From Symbiodinium sp. CCMP2592 (Eukaryota > Sar > Dinophyceae > Suessiales > Symbiodiniaceae), in NCBI GenBank assembly GCA_905221615.1, contig CAJNDT010005832.1:1-64000 (forward strand): a stretch of 64,000 bases of DNA, read 5' to 3'. Below, piece by piece: positions 12,060 through 22,979 of this stretch (positions within the stretch are counted from its first letter, which is position 1; every line of letters starts with the position of its first letter). The position numbers were made by a program, and so were the translations under genes. The notes under the pieces were generated by a model. That model was given only the letters and a program-made list of their open reading frames with translations. It was not told where the DNA came from and did no database searches.

Positions 12060-12440
12060 CCCTTGCCACCTGTTGGCAATCTGTACCCCCCTAAGATTGC
12101 CACCTGTTGGCAATCTGTACCCCCCCTAAGATTACCACCTGCTGACAATCTAAATCCACTGTGATTGCTACGTGTTGGCAATCTGTACTCCCTTAAGGTT
12201 CCCACCTGTTGGCAATCTGTACCACCCTTAGATTGCCACCTGCTGACAATCTAGATCGCCGATGATTGCCCCCCGTTGGCAATCTATACCCCCCCCCCTT
12301 AAGATTGCCACCTGCTGACAATCTAGATCTCCTGTGATTGCCACCTGTTGGCAATCTATACCCCCCCCCCCTACGATTGCCGCCTTCTGACAATCTAGAC
12401 CCCCTAAGATTGCCACCTGCCGGCAATCCATCAGGCCTGG
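12060..12440. repeat. Palindromic hairpin array right of tRNA-like gene, copy B
   Basis: Copy-B equivalent of 5522-5892. A few single-base changes fall in stems (for example GATTGCC to GATTGCCCC near 12265). Confidence 0.85.
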
Positions 12441-13796
12441 CAAGTGGCGGCTAAGCACCAAAAACGCAGAGGCTCTTTCAACCCCAAACCCTAAACCCCT
12501 AACCCCGAAAACCCTGATTCTCACTTCAAGGCCTGGATCGTCACTTCGGGTTGTCAAAACGTGGCCTGGCCGCCACGATGGCCGCCCGATGAGGATGGGT
12601 GCGTGCGAGACGCTTGGAGCGCCTGCTGGCACAGTCCAAGTGGTCCCCCTTCAAGCAGAAAAAACCTCAGGGTGAGATGCTCGCACTCGAACCCCTCCGC
12701 CTCTGAGCCCCAACCCACCTCGCACCCCTGACACGTCGCAAGGGGGGACCCTCCCACGCCAGAAAAATCTCCCGAGCCTAGGCAGAAACGCCCCCGAGAA
12801 CCTTGACCTTCTTTCAAACAACAAAGACACCAAAACCGCAGCAATCCCTAAACACTACCAAAGCTTCAACCAAGAGCAGCCCGAGCAAACAGGGAGCACT
12901 CGTAGGGCCGACGACGAGTTCGAAGGCATAAGGAACGGCCCCCTCAAAGCAGTAAAACCACAAGCGCCCCCAAAGCCCAGCACTCCCTCAACAATAAGAA
13001 AGCCTCAATCTAGTCTAGCCCGAACCAACAGAGAGCAATCGCGGAGCAGACAACGGGGCAGACGACGAGCTTGAAGGCTTATGCAACGGCCCACTAAAAG
13101 CAGTGAAACCACAAGCACCCCCAAACCCCGGCAATCCCTCAACACTAACAAAGCCTCAATTTAGTCTAGCCCGAACCAACAGAGAACAATCGCGGAGCAG
13201 ACGACAACTTTTAAGGCTTAAGCAACGGCCCCCTCAAAGCAGTGAAACCACAAGAACCACCAAGACCCGGCAATCCTTTTACACTCACAGGGCTCTAAAC
13301 CTAACTTAACCCGAACAAACAGAGCACAATCGCAGGGCACACGCAAAACTTTAGGACCTAAGGACCAGCCCCCCTAAAGCAGAGCAAGCCTTCGTGGGAG
13401 ATGCTCGGGGCGCCTGTGAGCGCAGTCCACATGGACCCCCTTAAGGCAGAGAAAGCCTTCGGGTGAGATGCTCGCACTCGGACCCCTCCGCCTCCGAGCC
13501 CCAACCCACCTCGCACACCTGAAACTTCGCGAGGGGGGACCCGGCCGCGCCAGAAAAAGTTCAAAGGTTTCGATCCCCAACCCGGAAAAAGTGCCGGAAA
13601 ACATGATTGTCAAAAACCGCCGTTTTTACCAAACCCCAGCAAACCCATAACAATCAGAAAGACTCAATTTAGTCTAGCCCGAACCAACAGAGAGCAATCG
13701 CAGTGCAGACAAGGAGATTTAGGGCTTAAGGCGCAGCCCCCTTAAAAGAAAGGGATGCAGCTGCTGGCTTCGCGTGAGATGCTTGGGGCGCCTTTT

Positions 13797-13826
13797 AGCG
13801 CAGTCTCAAAAAACTGCGCTGGCGAA
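13797..13826 (+). other. Hairpin plus CTGCGCTGGCGAA junction (site 4)
   Basis: AGCGCAGT-ctcaaaaa-ACTGCGCT, 8-bp perfect stem, then GGCGAACC and a CCCTAAA tract. It ends copy B. Confidence 0.8.
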
Positions 13827-13893
13827 CCCTAAACCCTAAACCCTAAACCCTAAACCCTAAACCCTAAACCCTAAACCCTAAACCCTAAACCCT
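13823..13893 (+). repeat. Near-perfect CCCTAAA tract
   Basis: About ten units, ending in ...CCCTCAAGAGCAGGATAAATAGAAATTG. A similar exit (CCCTCAAGAAAGTGATAAATAGAAATTG) follows the tracts at 15772 and 22232. Confidence 0.9.
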
Positions 13894-14293
13894 CAAGAGC
13901 AGGATAAATAGAAATTGTGTGATTTTCGTTTCGAGTTGCATCTACGCTAGCCCACACAAGGCCCGGCCCAGGCCACCCCTTCTTTAGTATGCAATCCCAT
14001 ACGTGGTGGCCACCCCGCTCCTTTCCTTGCCGCCCCTCGCCCCCTGCCCCCATTCTCCCCATCCTCCCCCCCCCACCCACTTGCAGGGCTGCAGTTTCCA
14101 CTTTCATCGTGGCACAGCTCCTGAAGCAGGCTGTCCTGCCGAGTGCAAAGTGTGCGTGATTGCCAGAGTTATGCTGAGCTTCTTTCCTGAGCTTGACGGT
14201 TTTACCTCATCAGCTGAGTTTGTTCGCAGCAGCCGAGTGCAAAGCAACAGCCCACAGCCGCACCCGCCCCGGCCCAGCCCACCCCCGGCGCAG

Positions 14294-14723
14294 GCGGTGC
14301 GGCATCCATGCTTTGAACCACGTCTTCGGTGCCCCATACTTTGACGTTGCAGCAATGGAGCATGCAGTCGCATCGTTTCTCGAGGAGAACTGGGAAGTCG
14401 GGGACGAGCAGCAAGCTCACATGGGGCCTGGCGGCGACTACTCCATCGAGGTGCTGATCATGGCCGTGCGGACGAGGTCCATGGAGCTCTTCGAACGTCT
14501 ATGCTGGCACATGGAAGATCGCCGAGCCCTGGAACCCGAAGACCTTCACAACTGCATCGGGGCGATTCATAACCACGGCGGCCAGCACTGGACTGCATTG
14601 CGGCATTGGAACGGACGCATTTGGTGCCTAGATTCCCTTTGCCGGGCTCCACATGTGCTGTCGGACGTCGAGCTGGCAGCCTCAATCAGGCAGCACCCGA
14701 CCTTTGCAATTCGCTTGATCTAA
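14294..14723 (+). CDS. Josephin-type deubiquitinase-like protein, C-terminal exon
   Basis: The frame reads CGIHALNHVFG, then GDYSIEVL, then HNHGGQHWTAL and WCLDSL, and ends in TAA. These match the Josephin (ataxin-3/Josephin family) pattern: nucleophilic Cys in C-x2-HALN, the S-I-x-V/L strand, catalytic His followed by Trp, and an acidic residue shortly after. In the genome the Cys codon is at 14298, the His at 14586 and the Asp at 14631. Josephins cleave ubiquitin chains in cytosol or nucleus. The conserved Gln that normally precedes the Cys is missing, and the frame has no ATG before the Cys, so this is probably a terminal exon entered at the GCGCAG acceptor ending at 14293 (phase 2). The upstream exon was not found. 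The exon lies between telomere-like tracts; it could be an active gene or a captured fragment. Confidence 0.65.
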
Positions 14724-15195
14724 GATTGCAGCTAAGCATGCAGGTACAGTGTGCATACAGTGCGCAGCTTTTGTCACTTTCCAGCTGAGCCACAGGCCGC
14801 GAGCAATTGCACAGGCTCATAGCTAACGCATCGGCGATCACGGAAGGAAAAAGCTGCACGCGTCATTTATTGGGCAAATTTAGAACCTGGAAGACATAAG
14901 ATAAAATTAGGAATACAAGTCGAACAGTTTCTGTACATGAACTACCTTCAGCCGAGACATTGCCAAATTGCATGCGTGCTCGGGTTGCTGTGCTGACCGC
15001 CCAGTGCTGCATGCCACAACACTGTGGCCCCACGTTTGGGCTCAGCTGCTGGCTGTCGCAGATAGCTGCCCATGTTATTCGGCTCTCCTGTATGCGTGGG
15101 CCTTACATGCTCCAAGTCTTCATGACAAGCATTAAACTGTGTGAGCATTGCCTTCCATCGCAAGAGCTGCGGAGGCTTCAGCAGCTCCAGATCAA
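14724..15195. other. Spacer after the Josephin exon
   Basis: Ordinary-composition sequence holding short frames on both strands and no motif I recognise. It may include the 3' untranslated region of the Josephin gene. Confidence 0.5.
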
Positions 15196-15199
15196 GCTT

Positions 15200-15770
15200 G
15201 GCAGCACAGCCCCGCCCAGCCCACCCAGCCAGCCCAGCGCAGTTCAGCTACCAGCCCAACCCAGCCTACCAGCCCAACCCAGCCCAGCCAGTAAAGCCAG
15301 CCAAAAAGACGAAGCAAAAGTAAAACCGTCCTCCAAATCTCATAAACCAAAATGCAAAAGGCAAAACCCACAACCCGGCAAAACCCCCCAAAACCCATCC
15401 CCAGGTCCAGCCCCGCCCCAGCCCCAGCCCCAACCCAGCAGCTAGCCCCAGCCCAGAAGCGCCCCCAGCCAGCCAGCCCCAGCCCAGCCAACCCATTTTT
15501 TTTACAGCCCCCCAGCCCAGCCCAGCCCCCACCCAGCCCGCACCAGCCAGCTCGGACCCCAGTCCGCCACCCAAAATGAAAGTTTCAAGTCAAAAAACAA
15601 AACCCGCTCAGAAGTTTCGGTCAAAACGTTTCGGTCAAAACTGTCCCCGAAATCCCAGAAATTCAAAAGCAAAACCCAAAACCCGGCAAAACCCCCCAAA
15701 ACCCCCCAAAACCCCCCAAAACCCCCCAAAACCCGGCAAAACTCCGGACCCAAACCCTATACAATTTCTA
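15200..15770 (+). repeat. CAGCC/CCCAG low-complexity tract and (AAAACCCCCC)n run
   Basis: 15200-15560 is dominated by CCCAG and CAGCC units and translates to proline/alanine/glutamine strings. About 15690-15736 is a run of AAAACCCCCC decamers, whose G-rich complement could form G-quadruplexes. AAACGTTTCG-type units appear at about 15615-15640. Confidence 0.75.
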
Positions 15771-16480
15771 TAAACCCTAAACCCTAAACCCTAAACCCTC
15801 AAGAAAGTGATAAATAGAAATTGCTTGTCCTTGTTTGTAACCACCGCTACGGCCCAACACAAAAGTTAAAAATTGAACAAGCTTCTTGATAAACCAGTTT
15901 CTCTACAAACTTGTAACCACCGGTACGGCCCGGCCAACATTGAGCTGGAGCTCAAAATCGGAACAAGCTTCTTGATAAACCAATTTCTCTACAACCTTCA
16001 TCCCAGGCAACCCAGCCCACCAGCCAGTCCAAGCAGCCCGACCCAGCCTAGGCCAGCCCAGCCACAGCCCAGCCCAGGCAAGAACTTTCGGTCACAACGT
16101 TTCTTTCAAAAGTTTCGTTCAAAACGTTTCGCCCAAAACGTTTCGCTCAAAACGTTTCGCTCAAAACGTTTTTGGCACCCAAGAGCCCCAGCCCCCCAGC
16201 AAATTTGAATTCATGGTTCGCAAAAAAAACTTTCGTCCAAAACGTTTCGGTCAAAACGTTTCGGTCAAAACGTTTCGGTCAAAACGTTTCGTTCAAAACG
16301 TTTCGTTCAAAACGTTTCGTTCAAAACGTTTTTGGGACCCAAACCCTTACCCCCATACCATTCCACAATAGGGGTCGCAAAAGACCAGACCCAGCCCCAA
16401 CCCCAGGACGGTCAAAACGTCTCGCTCCCAAGTTTCGTTCAAAAAGTTTCGCAGCCCCCCAAGAAATTTGAAAACATGGT
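15771..16480 (+). repeat. Minisatellite block N, copy 1
   Basis: Starts with a short CCCTAAA tract and CTCAAGAAAGTGATAAATAG, followed by CAAGCTTCTTGA segments and then AAACGTTTCG/TTCGGTCAAAACG units. It recurs at about 22305-22955 with offset near 6,510, shorter there because some AAACGTTTCG units are missing. It runs directly into block M. Confidence 0.85.
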
Positions 16481-17262
16481 TCGCAAAAAAAAAAACTTTC
16501 GTTCAAAACTTTCGCTCAAAAAGTTTTTGGGACCCAAACCCTTAACAATTTCTATTCTCAGCGCCTGCTGTCAGTACGAACATATACCTGCTCGCGTGAT
16601 CCCGGTGTCAAATTTGGTAAAACCTTATCTTCGCGTTTGCTGCTGACACCGAGTACATACCTTTTCGCGTGAACTTGTTATGCAACTTGAACGTCACAAT
16701 GATACTACTGATATCTGCAACTTTTGCACTGAACCAACTTCGTGGCCGCCCCCCCCCCCCCCCCGTAGCCCCAGCCTTTCCGTGGCCGCCCCCCCCCCCC
16801 CCGTAGCAAACGTTTCGTTGAAAACGTTTCGTTGAAAACGTTTTTGGCCCCCCCCCCCCCTAGCCCCCCCAGGCCCCACAAGCCCCCCAGCAGCCCCAGT
16901 CCCAGCAGCCCCACCAGCCCCAGCAACAGCCCCCCACACTTTCGTTCAAAACGTATCGTCAACAAGTTTTGGGGACTCAATTTCTATGATGGTTCGACCC
17001 CAGCCCAGCCCCAGCCCCCGCCCCAACCCCAGGACGGTCAAAACGTCTCGCTCCAGAGTTTCGTTCAAAACGTTTCGCAGCCCCCCAAGAGATTTGGAAA
17101 CATGGTTCGCAAAAAAAACTTTCGGCGAAACGTTTCGTTCAAAACGTTTCGTTCAAAACGTTTCGTTCAAAACGTTTCGTTCAAAACGTTTTTGGGACCC
17201 AAACCCTTAACAATTTCTATAAACCCTAAACCCTAAACCCTAAACCCTAAACCCTAAACTAA
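16481..17262 (+). repeat. Minisatellite block M, copy 2
   Basis: Matches 1-764 at constant offset 16,480, including C-run lengths, then ends in six CCCTAAA units (17219-17259). Confidence 0.9.
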
Positions 17263-17530
17263 GCGAGGGGCCGAATTCGTCGAACGACAGGCCCCGAGCG
17301 CTCTGGCCGAGGGCCTAACAGCCCGAGCGCCCCTACGAAAAGAGCGGGACGCGGAGAGGGGAGGGTAAAGCCTCCCCGGTCTGACCTGCACAGGTCAACG
17401 GTGTAAAGCCCATGGCAAACCCCAACGGGAAGTTTTCGAAACGAGGGACCGCCGTATCGGGACCACCTCTAGCGTAGCTTAAGTTATAACCCCAAACCGT
17501 GGGCCATTTGCTCTGGCGGGGGTGTTTTGG
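17263..17530. other. Unique GC-rich spacer
   Basis: About 270 bp of structured GC-rich sequence (for example GGCCGAGGGCCT and CCTCCCC phrases) between telomere-like arrays of opposite polarity. The phrase CCATTTGCTCTGGCGGGGGTG at its end recurs at about 18143. No gene recognised; ribosomal spacer origin is possible but unsupported. Confidence 0.4.
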
Positions 17531-19010
17531 GGTTAGGATTTAGGATTTAGGGTTTAGGATTTAGGATTTAGGATTTAGGGTTTAGGATTCAAGATTTAGG
17601 ATTTAGGATTTAGGATTTAGCCTCCGGAAATTTGGATTTTTGCTGGTGCTTTTCAAGTGACAAATTCTGTTCATAAAATGTGCCTTTTAGACAAGGCCGG
17701 CTGCGAATCTCGGGGTCACCTCCTTTCTTATCGTGTGTCTGCTCTTAAGCTTCCGGTTTAGGATTTAGGATTTAGGATTTAGGGTTTAGGATTTACTGTA
17801 GGGTTTAGGATTTAGGATTTAGGGTTTAGGATTTAGGATTTAGGATTTAAGATTTAGGATTCAGGGTTTAAGATTTAGGATTTAGGGTTTATGATTTAGG
17901 ATTTAGGATTTAGGATTTAGTCGCGCTTGTCCTTTTCGGAAAAGGACAACCAGCTCTAAAATCCGCTTGTCCCGGGGCCCCCCCGGGACAGTTGTCCCAG
18001 GGCCCCCCCGGGACAGTTGTCCCAGGCCCCCCCCGGACATTGTCCCGGGTTGTCTCGGGGAGTCGCGGGCCCCCCCCGGGACAATTGTCTCGGGCCCCCC
18101 CCGGGACGCCCCAGGACCGGAGTCCCAGGCCCTCCCCGGGACGCCATTTGCTCTGGCGGGGGTGTTTTGGGGTTAGGATTTAGGATTTAGGGTTTAGGAT
18201 TTGGGGTTTAGGATTTAGGATTGAGGATTTAGGATTTAGGATTTAGGGTTTAGGATTTAGGATTTAGGATTTAGGATTTAGCCTCCGGAAATTTGGATTT
18301 TTGCTTGTGATTTTCAAGTGACAAATTCTGTTCATAAAATGTGCCTTTTAGACAAGGCCGGTTGCGAATCTCGAGGTCTCCTCCTTTCTTATCGTGTGTC
18401 TGCTCTTAAGCTTCCGGTTTAGGATTTAAGATTTAGGATTTAGGATTTAGGGTTTAGGATTTAGGATTTAGGAGTTAGGATTTAGGATTTAGGATTTAGG
18501 ATTCAGGGTTTGGGATTTAGGATTTAGGGTTTAGGATTTAGGATTTAGGATTTAGTATTTCGGATGTAGGGTTTATGATTTAGGATTTAGGATTTAGGAT
18601 TTAAGGTTTAGGATTTAGGATTCAGGATTTAGCATTTAGGGTTTAGGATTTAGGATTTAGGATTTAAGATTTAGGTTTTAGGGTTTAGGTTTTAGGATTT
18701 AGGATTTAGGATTTAGGGTTTAGGATTTAGGATTTAGGATTTAGCCTCCGGAAATTTGGATTTTTCCTGGTGATTTTCGAATGACAAATTCTGTTCATAA
18801 AATGTGCCTTTTAGACAAGGCCGGTTGCGAATCTCGAGGTCCCCTCCTTTCTTTTCGTGTGGCTGCTCTTAAGCTTCCGGTTTTCAATATTTAGTCTAGG
18901 ATTTAGGATTTAGGATTTAGGATTTAAGATTTAGGTTTTAGGATTTAGGATTTAGGATTTAGGGTTTAGGATTTAGGATTTAGGATTTAGGGTTTAGGAA
19001 TTTAGCAAAC
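17531..19010 (+). repeat. Degenerate TTTAGGA/TTTAGGG arrays with three copies of a 135-bp insert
   Basis: Long runs of TTTAGGAT, TTTAGGG and variants. Here the G-rich strand reads left to right, opposite to the CCCTAAA tracts of 1-17262. Three copies of a ~135-bp non-telomeric piece (starting GCCTCCGGAAATTTGGATTT, ending CTCTTAAGCTTCCGG) interrupt it at about 17622-17757, 18284-18417 and 18745-18882. Confidence 0.85.
17968..18142. repeat. Tandem palindromes around GGGGCCCCCCCGGGACA
   Basis: About five units of a TGTCCCGGGGCCCCCCCGGG-like palindrome, each potentially a GC hairpin, inserted within the TTTAGGA array. Confidence 0.75.
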
Positions 19011-19344
19011 GATAAGCTTGGAGGGCCGAGCCGGCCCTGCCATGCCGAAGGCCCGAAAAGGGCCGAGGCTACTCCCAGCCGTTATTTAAACCACAACTTC
19101 AACAACTGGAACGTTCATGGGTGCAAAAATATAAAAGCCCCCCTTGATAGGGGGGTTGGGGGGTAGAAACCCTAAACCCTAATAGAGTATAGTTTGGGTG
19201 GCCGGGGTGGGTTTACAAGCAACGCGAGCGCGCGGCCCGGGGTGCTTCACACCCGAGCGCGCGACTTCGCCTGCCACACCCTAAACCCTAAACCCTAAAC
19301 CCTAAACCCTAAACCCTAAATTTTTATCATATAATATTAATATA
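19011..19344. other. Spacer with a CCCTAAA tract
   Basis: Unique GC-rich sequence, an AT-rich patch at about 19320-19350, and six CCCTAAA units at about 19277-19320. No gene seen. Confidence 0.6.
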
Positions 19345-19812
19345 ATAATTTAAACCTTAATGGATTCGTGGACAAGGCCCGGGCCCGGTCCTACCAACCT
19401 TAATGGATTCGTGGACAAGGCCCGGGCCCGGTCCTACCAACCTTAATGGATTCGTGGACAAGGCCCGGCCCTTCCTACCAACCTTAAATGGATTCGTGGA
19501 CAAGGCCCGGTCCTACCAACCTTAATGGATTCGTGGACAAGGCCCGGCCCTTCCTACCAACCTTAAATGGATTCGTGGACAAGGCCCGGTCCTACCAACC
19601 TTAATGGATTCGTGGACAAGGCCCAATCCTACCAACCTTAATGGATTCGTGGACAAGGCCCGGTCCTACCAACCTTAATGGATTCGTGGACAAGGCCCAA
19701 TCCTACCAACCTTAATGGATTCGTGGACAAGGCCCGGTCCTACCAACCTTAATGGATTCGTGGACAAGGCCCGGTCCTACCAACCTTAATGGATTCGTGG
19801 ACAAGGCCCAAA
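19345..19812 (+). repeat. Left arm of inverted arrays: CCTTAATGGATTCGTGGACA units
   Basis: About twelve units of 37-45 bp, core CCTTAATGGATTCGTGGAC followed by AAGGCCCGGTCCTACCAA. Units differ by a GGGCCC insertion or by AATCCTACC. Confidence 0.9.
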
Positions 19813-20372
19813 ATCCTACCGCGATTTTGGGCCTTGATCCGCGAATTCATTAAGGTTGGTCTGAAATTCATTAAGCTTTGGGCCTTAATCCGCGAATTCA
19901 TTAAGGTTGGTCTCAAGCTTGGGCCTTAATCCGCGAATTCATTAAGGTTGGTCTGAAGCTTGGGCCTTAATCCGCGAATTCATTAAGGTTGGTCTGAAGC
20001 TTGGGCCTTAATCCGCGAATTCATTAAGGTTGGTCCGAAGCTTGGGCCTTAATCCGCGAATTCATTAAGGTTGGTCTGAAGCTTGGGCCTTAATCCGCGA
20101 ATTCATTAAGGTTGGTCTGAAGCTTGGGCCTTAATCCGCGAATTCATTAAGGTTGGTCTGAAGCTTGGGCCTTAATCCGCGAATTCATTAAGGTTGGTGT
20201 GAAGCTTGGGCCTTAATCCGCGAATTCATTAAGGTTGGTCTGAAGGTTGGGCCCTAATCCGCGAATTCATTAAGGTTGGTGTGAAGCTTGGGCCTTAATC
20301 CGCGAATTCATTAAGGTTGGTCTGAAGGTTGGGCCCTAATCCGCGAATTCATTAAGGTTGGTTGGTCCCCAA
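19813..20372 (-). repeat. Right arm of inverted arrays: 41-bp units in opposite orientation
   Basis: About thirteen units near 41 bp with core GGGCCTTAATCCGCGAATTC. The reverse complement (CCTTAATGAATTCGCGGAT) is clearly related to the left-arm core, so the two arrays face each other. The turn lies at about 19812-19830. Each unit also contains its own CCTTAAT...ATTAAGG palindrome. Confidence 0.9.
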
Positions 20373-22228
20373 GCTTGTTTTAAGGATCTAGGGTGGGTTG
20401 GGGAGCTGCTTGAATCAGACTAGGCGAGCCGAGCGTTATGCACTGATGCGCGGGGAGTTGGATCTAGGGTGGGTTGGGGAGTTGCTTGATACGGGTTTGG
20501 TACGCTGAGATCCGCGCCTGCTGCGCACTGAAGTGGTCAGGAGCAAGCCGAGACATCGGTGCGACCTGAGCGTTATGCACTGATGCGCGGGGAGTTGTCG
20601 AAGTCCCTTCATGCGGAAACTGGTGTTCAAGGGGAGCCGCGGGAGGGCCATAGATGGACAGGGGAGGTCAAACTATGTCCGCAAACCCACTCCCGAGCTT
20701 ACCCTTTTGATTGCAGGGTCCGCGTGAATTGTTGTAGGGTTGATTCTGCGTTGGCCCCGCGGGCCCTTTGAAACACCAAATTTTTGGTTTGAAAGGGTAT
20801 CTTCGGGAAGGGCGCAAACAGACAGAGGAGCTCAAATGACGTAGGCTCGTCCGGTCGAGGGCCCGCAGGGTGTGACACAGTGCTCCGCTGAAGGGTGTCG
20901 CCTTGATTCTGCGAAGGGCGTCGTTTTGATTCTGCGTGGTTGTGGCTTGGATGGCTGTGACTTCGTTTCGGAACGTATGTAAGCCGTCGAAGAACTTCAA
21001 ATGATGTAGAGTTCTTTAGTTGACGTCGATTAAGAAGCGATATGGATCGATGTTGTACACATGTCATGATGTGTAGCACAAGAAGCTTCTTTGTCGTCGA
21101 AAGCAGTCATCGTGGAAACCTTTGAAAATTCTTGCAATTTTCAAAAAAAAAAGCGTTTTGCGACATGCCGCAGACGAGCCTGGCGACATGTAAGCAGCGG
21201 CCTGGACGGCCCATGGCCGAGGCCTGCCTCTGACCCCCTGGCAGGCCTCGGCCATGGCTTCGGCCTCTGACCCCCCAACAACGCGCGCGCGCGCGCGCGC
21301 GAAAAGGTCTTTGGAGGCCTGGCGGTGAAGGGTTTCAGCTGAACGGTCATCGCAAAGAAACTTGATATGATAGCGGTGGTTGCTATCGTAAAACGATGGC
21401 GTGACCGCAGCTTCAACTGTTGGAGGCAATGTTGTCCGGCAGTGGACACAGTCCGATGTGGAAACATTGAAATCGAATTCGATAGCTGTTCTAGGTGAGG
21501 AGATTCAAGTCATGACACTTGACAGCTATGGTTGCTATCGTAAAGCGATGGCGTGACCGCAGCTTCGGCGGGTTAGGGCGATCTTGTGTTTCTTAACTAG
21601 CTCTCTTAGAAAGCTGGATAGCTGTGGTTGCTTGTTGAGGAGATTCAAGTCATGACACTTGACAGCTATGGTTGCTATCGTAAAGCGATGGCGTGACCGC
21701 AGCTTCGGCGGGTTAGGGCGATGTTGCGTTTCTTAACTAGCTCTCTTAGAAAGCTGGTCGACAGCATTAACTCTTAAAGTGAAGCGTGTTGCAAGAACGA
21801 CTGTAAAGAAACAGCACTTGCTTGATCGAAGGAGTGGAAAGTTACGATCTGTAATAGTTGTATGTAAGGTTTAGGGTTTAGAATTCAGCAGCTCCGCAAC
21901 TTTAATCTTTCAGCTGGTTGTGTTGACACCATAAGCAAATTAGGGTTTAGCGACAACAGCAACTGGAAGCGTCTGAAGAGAATGTCGACGGAGACCGAAC
22001 AACAACATTCTCGTGCTGGCCTTCAACCAAGCAGTAGTTGAGTTTAGGGCCTAGTGTTTAACTATAACATCATAGTCATAGAGGTGTGTGAAGCTAAGTT
22101 GTAGATAGGTGCTTCGAAGGATGAAAAAAAACCCTCTATTTTCTTAATGTTATGGGATTCTGAGGGTGGGTGGGTTTTATTCTTAAACCATAGACACAAC
22201 ACTACTTTAAAACTGCTCGACCCGGAGC
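20373..22228. other. Spacer with short internal duplications; no gene recognised
   Basis: Contains GGATCTAGGGTGGGTTGGGGAG twice (about 20385 and 20460) and three copies of a ~36-bp piece around GCGATGGCGTGACCGCAGCTTC (about 21390, 21545 and 21685). The last two belong to a ~140-bp tandem duplication. There is a (GC)n run at about 21281-21302. Open frames up to 126 codons exist on the minus strand without recognisable motifs. Confidence 0.6.
21211..21257. repeat. Perfect 18-bp inverted repeat
   Basis: CCATGGCCGAGGCCTGCC at 21211-21228 is the exact reverse complement of 21240-21257, with an 11-nt loop. Confidence 0.9.
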
Positions 22229-22310
22229 TGCTGAACCCTAAACCCTAAACCCTAAACCCTAAACCCTAAACCCTAAACCCTAAACCCTAAACCCTAAACC
22301 CTAAACCCTC
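22229..22310 (+). repeat. Near-perfect CCCTAAA tract
   Basis: About eleven uninterrupted CCCTAAA units leading into block N copy 2. Confidence 0.9.
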
Positions 22311-22979
22311 AAGAAAGTGATAAATAGAAATTGCTTGTCCTTGTTTGTAACCACCGCTACGGCCCAACACAAAAGTTAAAAATTGAACAAGCTTCTTGAA
22401 AAACAAGTTTCTCTACAAACTTGTAACCACCGGTACGGCCCGGCCAACATTGAGCTGGAGCTCAAAATCGGAACAAGCTTCTTGATAAACCAATTTCTCT
22501 ACAACCTTCAGCCCAGGCAACCCTGCCCACCAGCCAGTCCAAGCAGCCCGACCCAGCCTAGGCCACGCCAAAACGTTTCGCTCAAAACGATTTTGGCACC
22601 CAAGAGCCCCAGCCCCCCAGCAAAATTGAAAACATGGTTCGCAAAAAAAACTTTCGTTCAAAATATTTCGGTGAAAACGTTTCGGTCAAAACGTTTCGTT
22701 CAAAACGTTTCGTTCAAAACGTTTTTAGGACCCAAACCCTTATTCGCAAAAGACCAGCCCCAGCCCCGGCCCCAGCCCCAGGACGGTCAAAACGTCTCGC
22801 TCCAGAGTTTCGTTCAAAACGTTTCGCAGCCCCCCAAGAGATTTGGAAACATGGTTCGCAAAAAAAAACTTTCGGCGAAACGTTTCGTTCAAAACGTTTC
22901 GTTCAAAACGTTTCGTTCAAAACGTTTTTGGGACCCAAACCCTTAACAATTTCTATAAACCCTAAACCCTAAACCCTAA
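22305..22979 (+). repeat. Minisatellite block N, copy 2
   Basis: Diverged and shortened copy of 15771-16480, fused directly to the end of a block-M-like segment (AAACGTTTCGTTC units, then CCCTAAA at about 22957-22980). Confidence 0.85.

Larger units (their letters stand above)
7351..13890 (+). repeat. Large tandem unit, copy B (about 6.5 kb)
   Basis: Second copy of the unit at 765-7350. Both start with the same TTTTAGACGGC sequence and end with the same hairpin plus CTGCGCTGGCGAA and a CCCTAAA tract. Differences are mainly C-homopolymer lengths and scattered substitutions, which suggests recent duplication or homogenisation. Confidence 0.9.

Noticed and set aside
1512..13650. Repeated 60-140 codon ORFs on both strands in the 6.5-kb units
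   Set aside because: They recur wherever the DNA is duplicated, overlap one another in several frames and carry no domain.
17263..17530. Fragment of ribosomal RNA gene
   Set aside because: GC-rich and structured, but I recognise no conserved rRNA core sequence.
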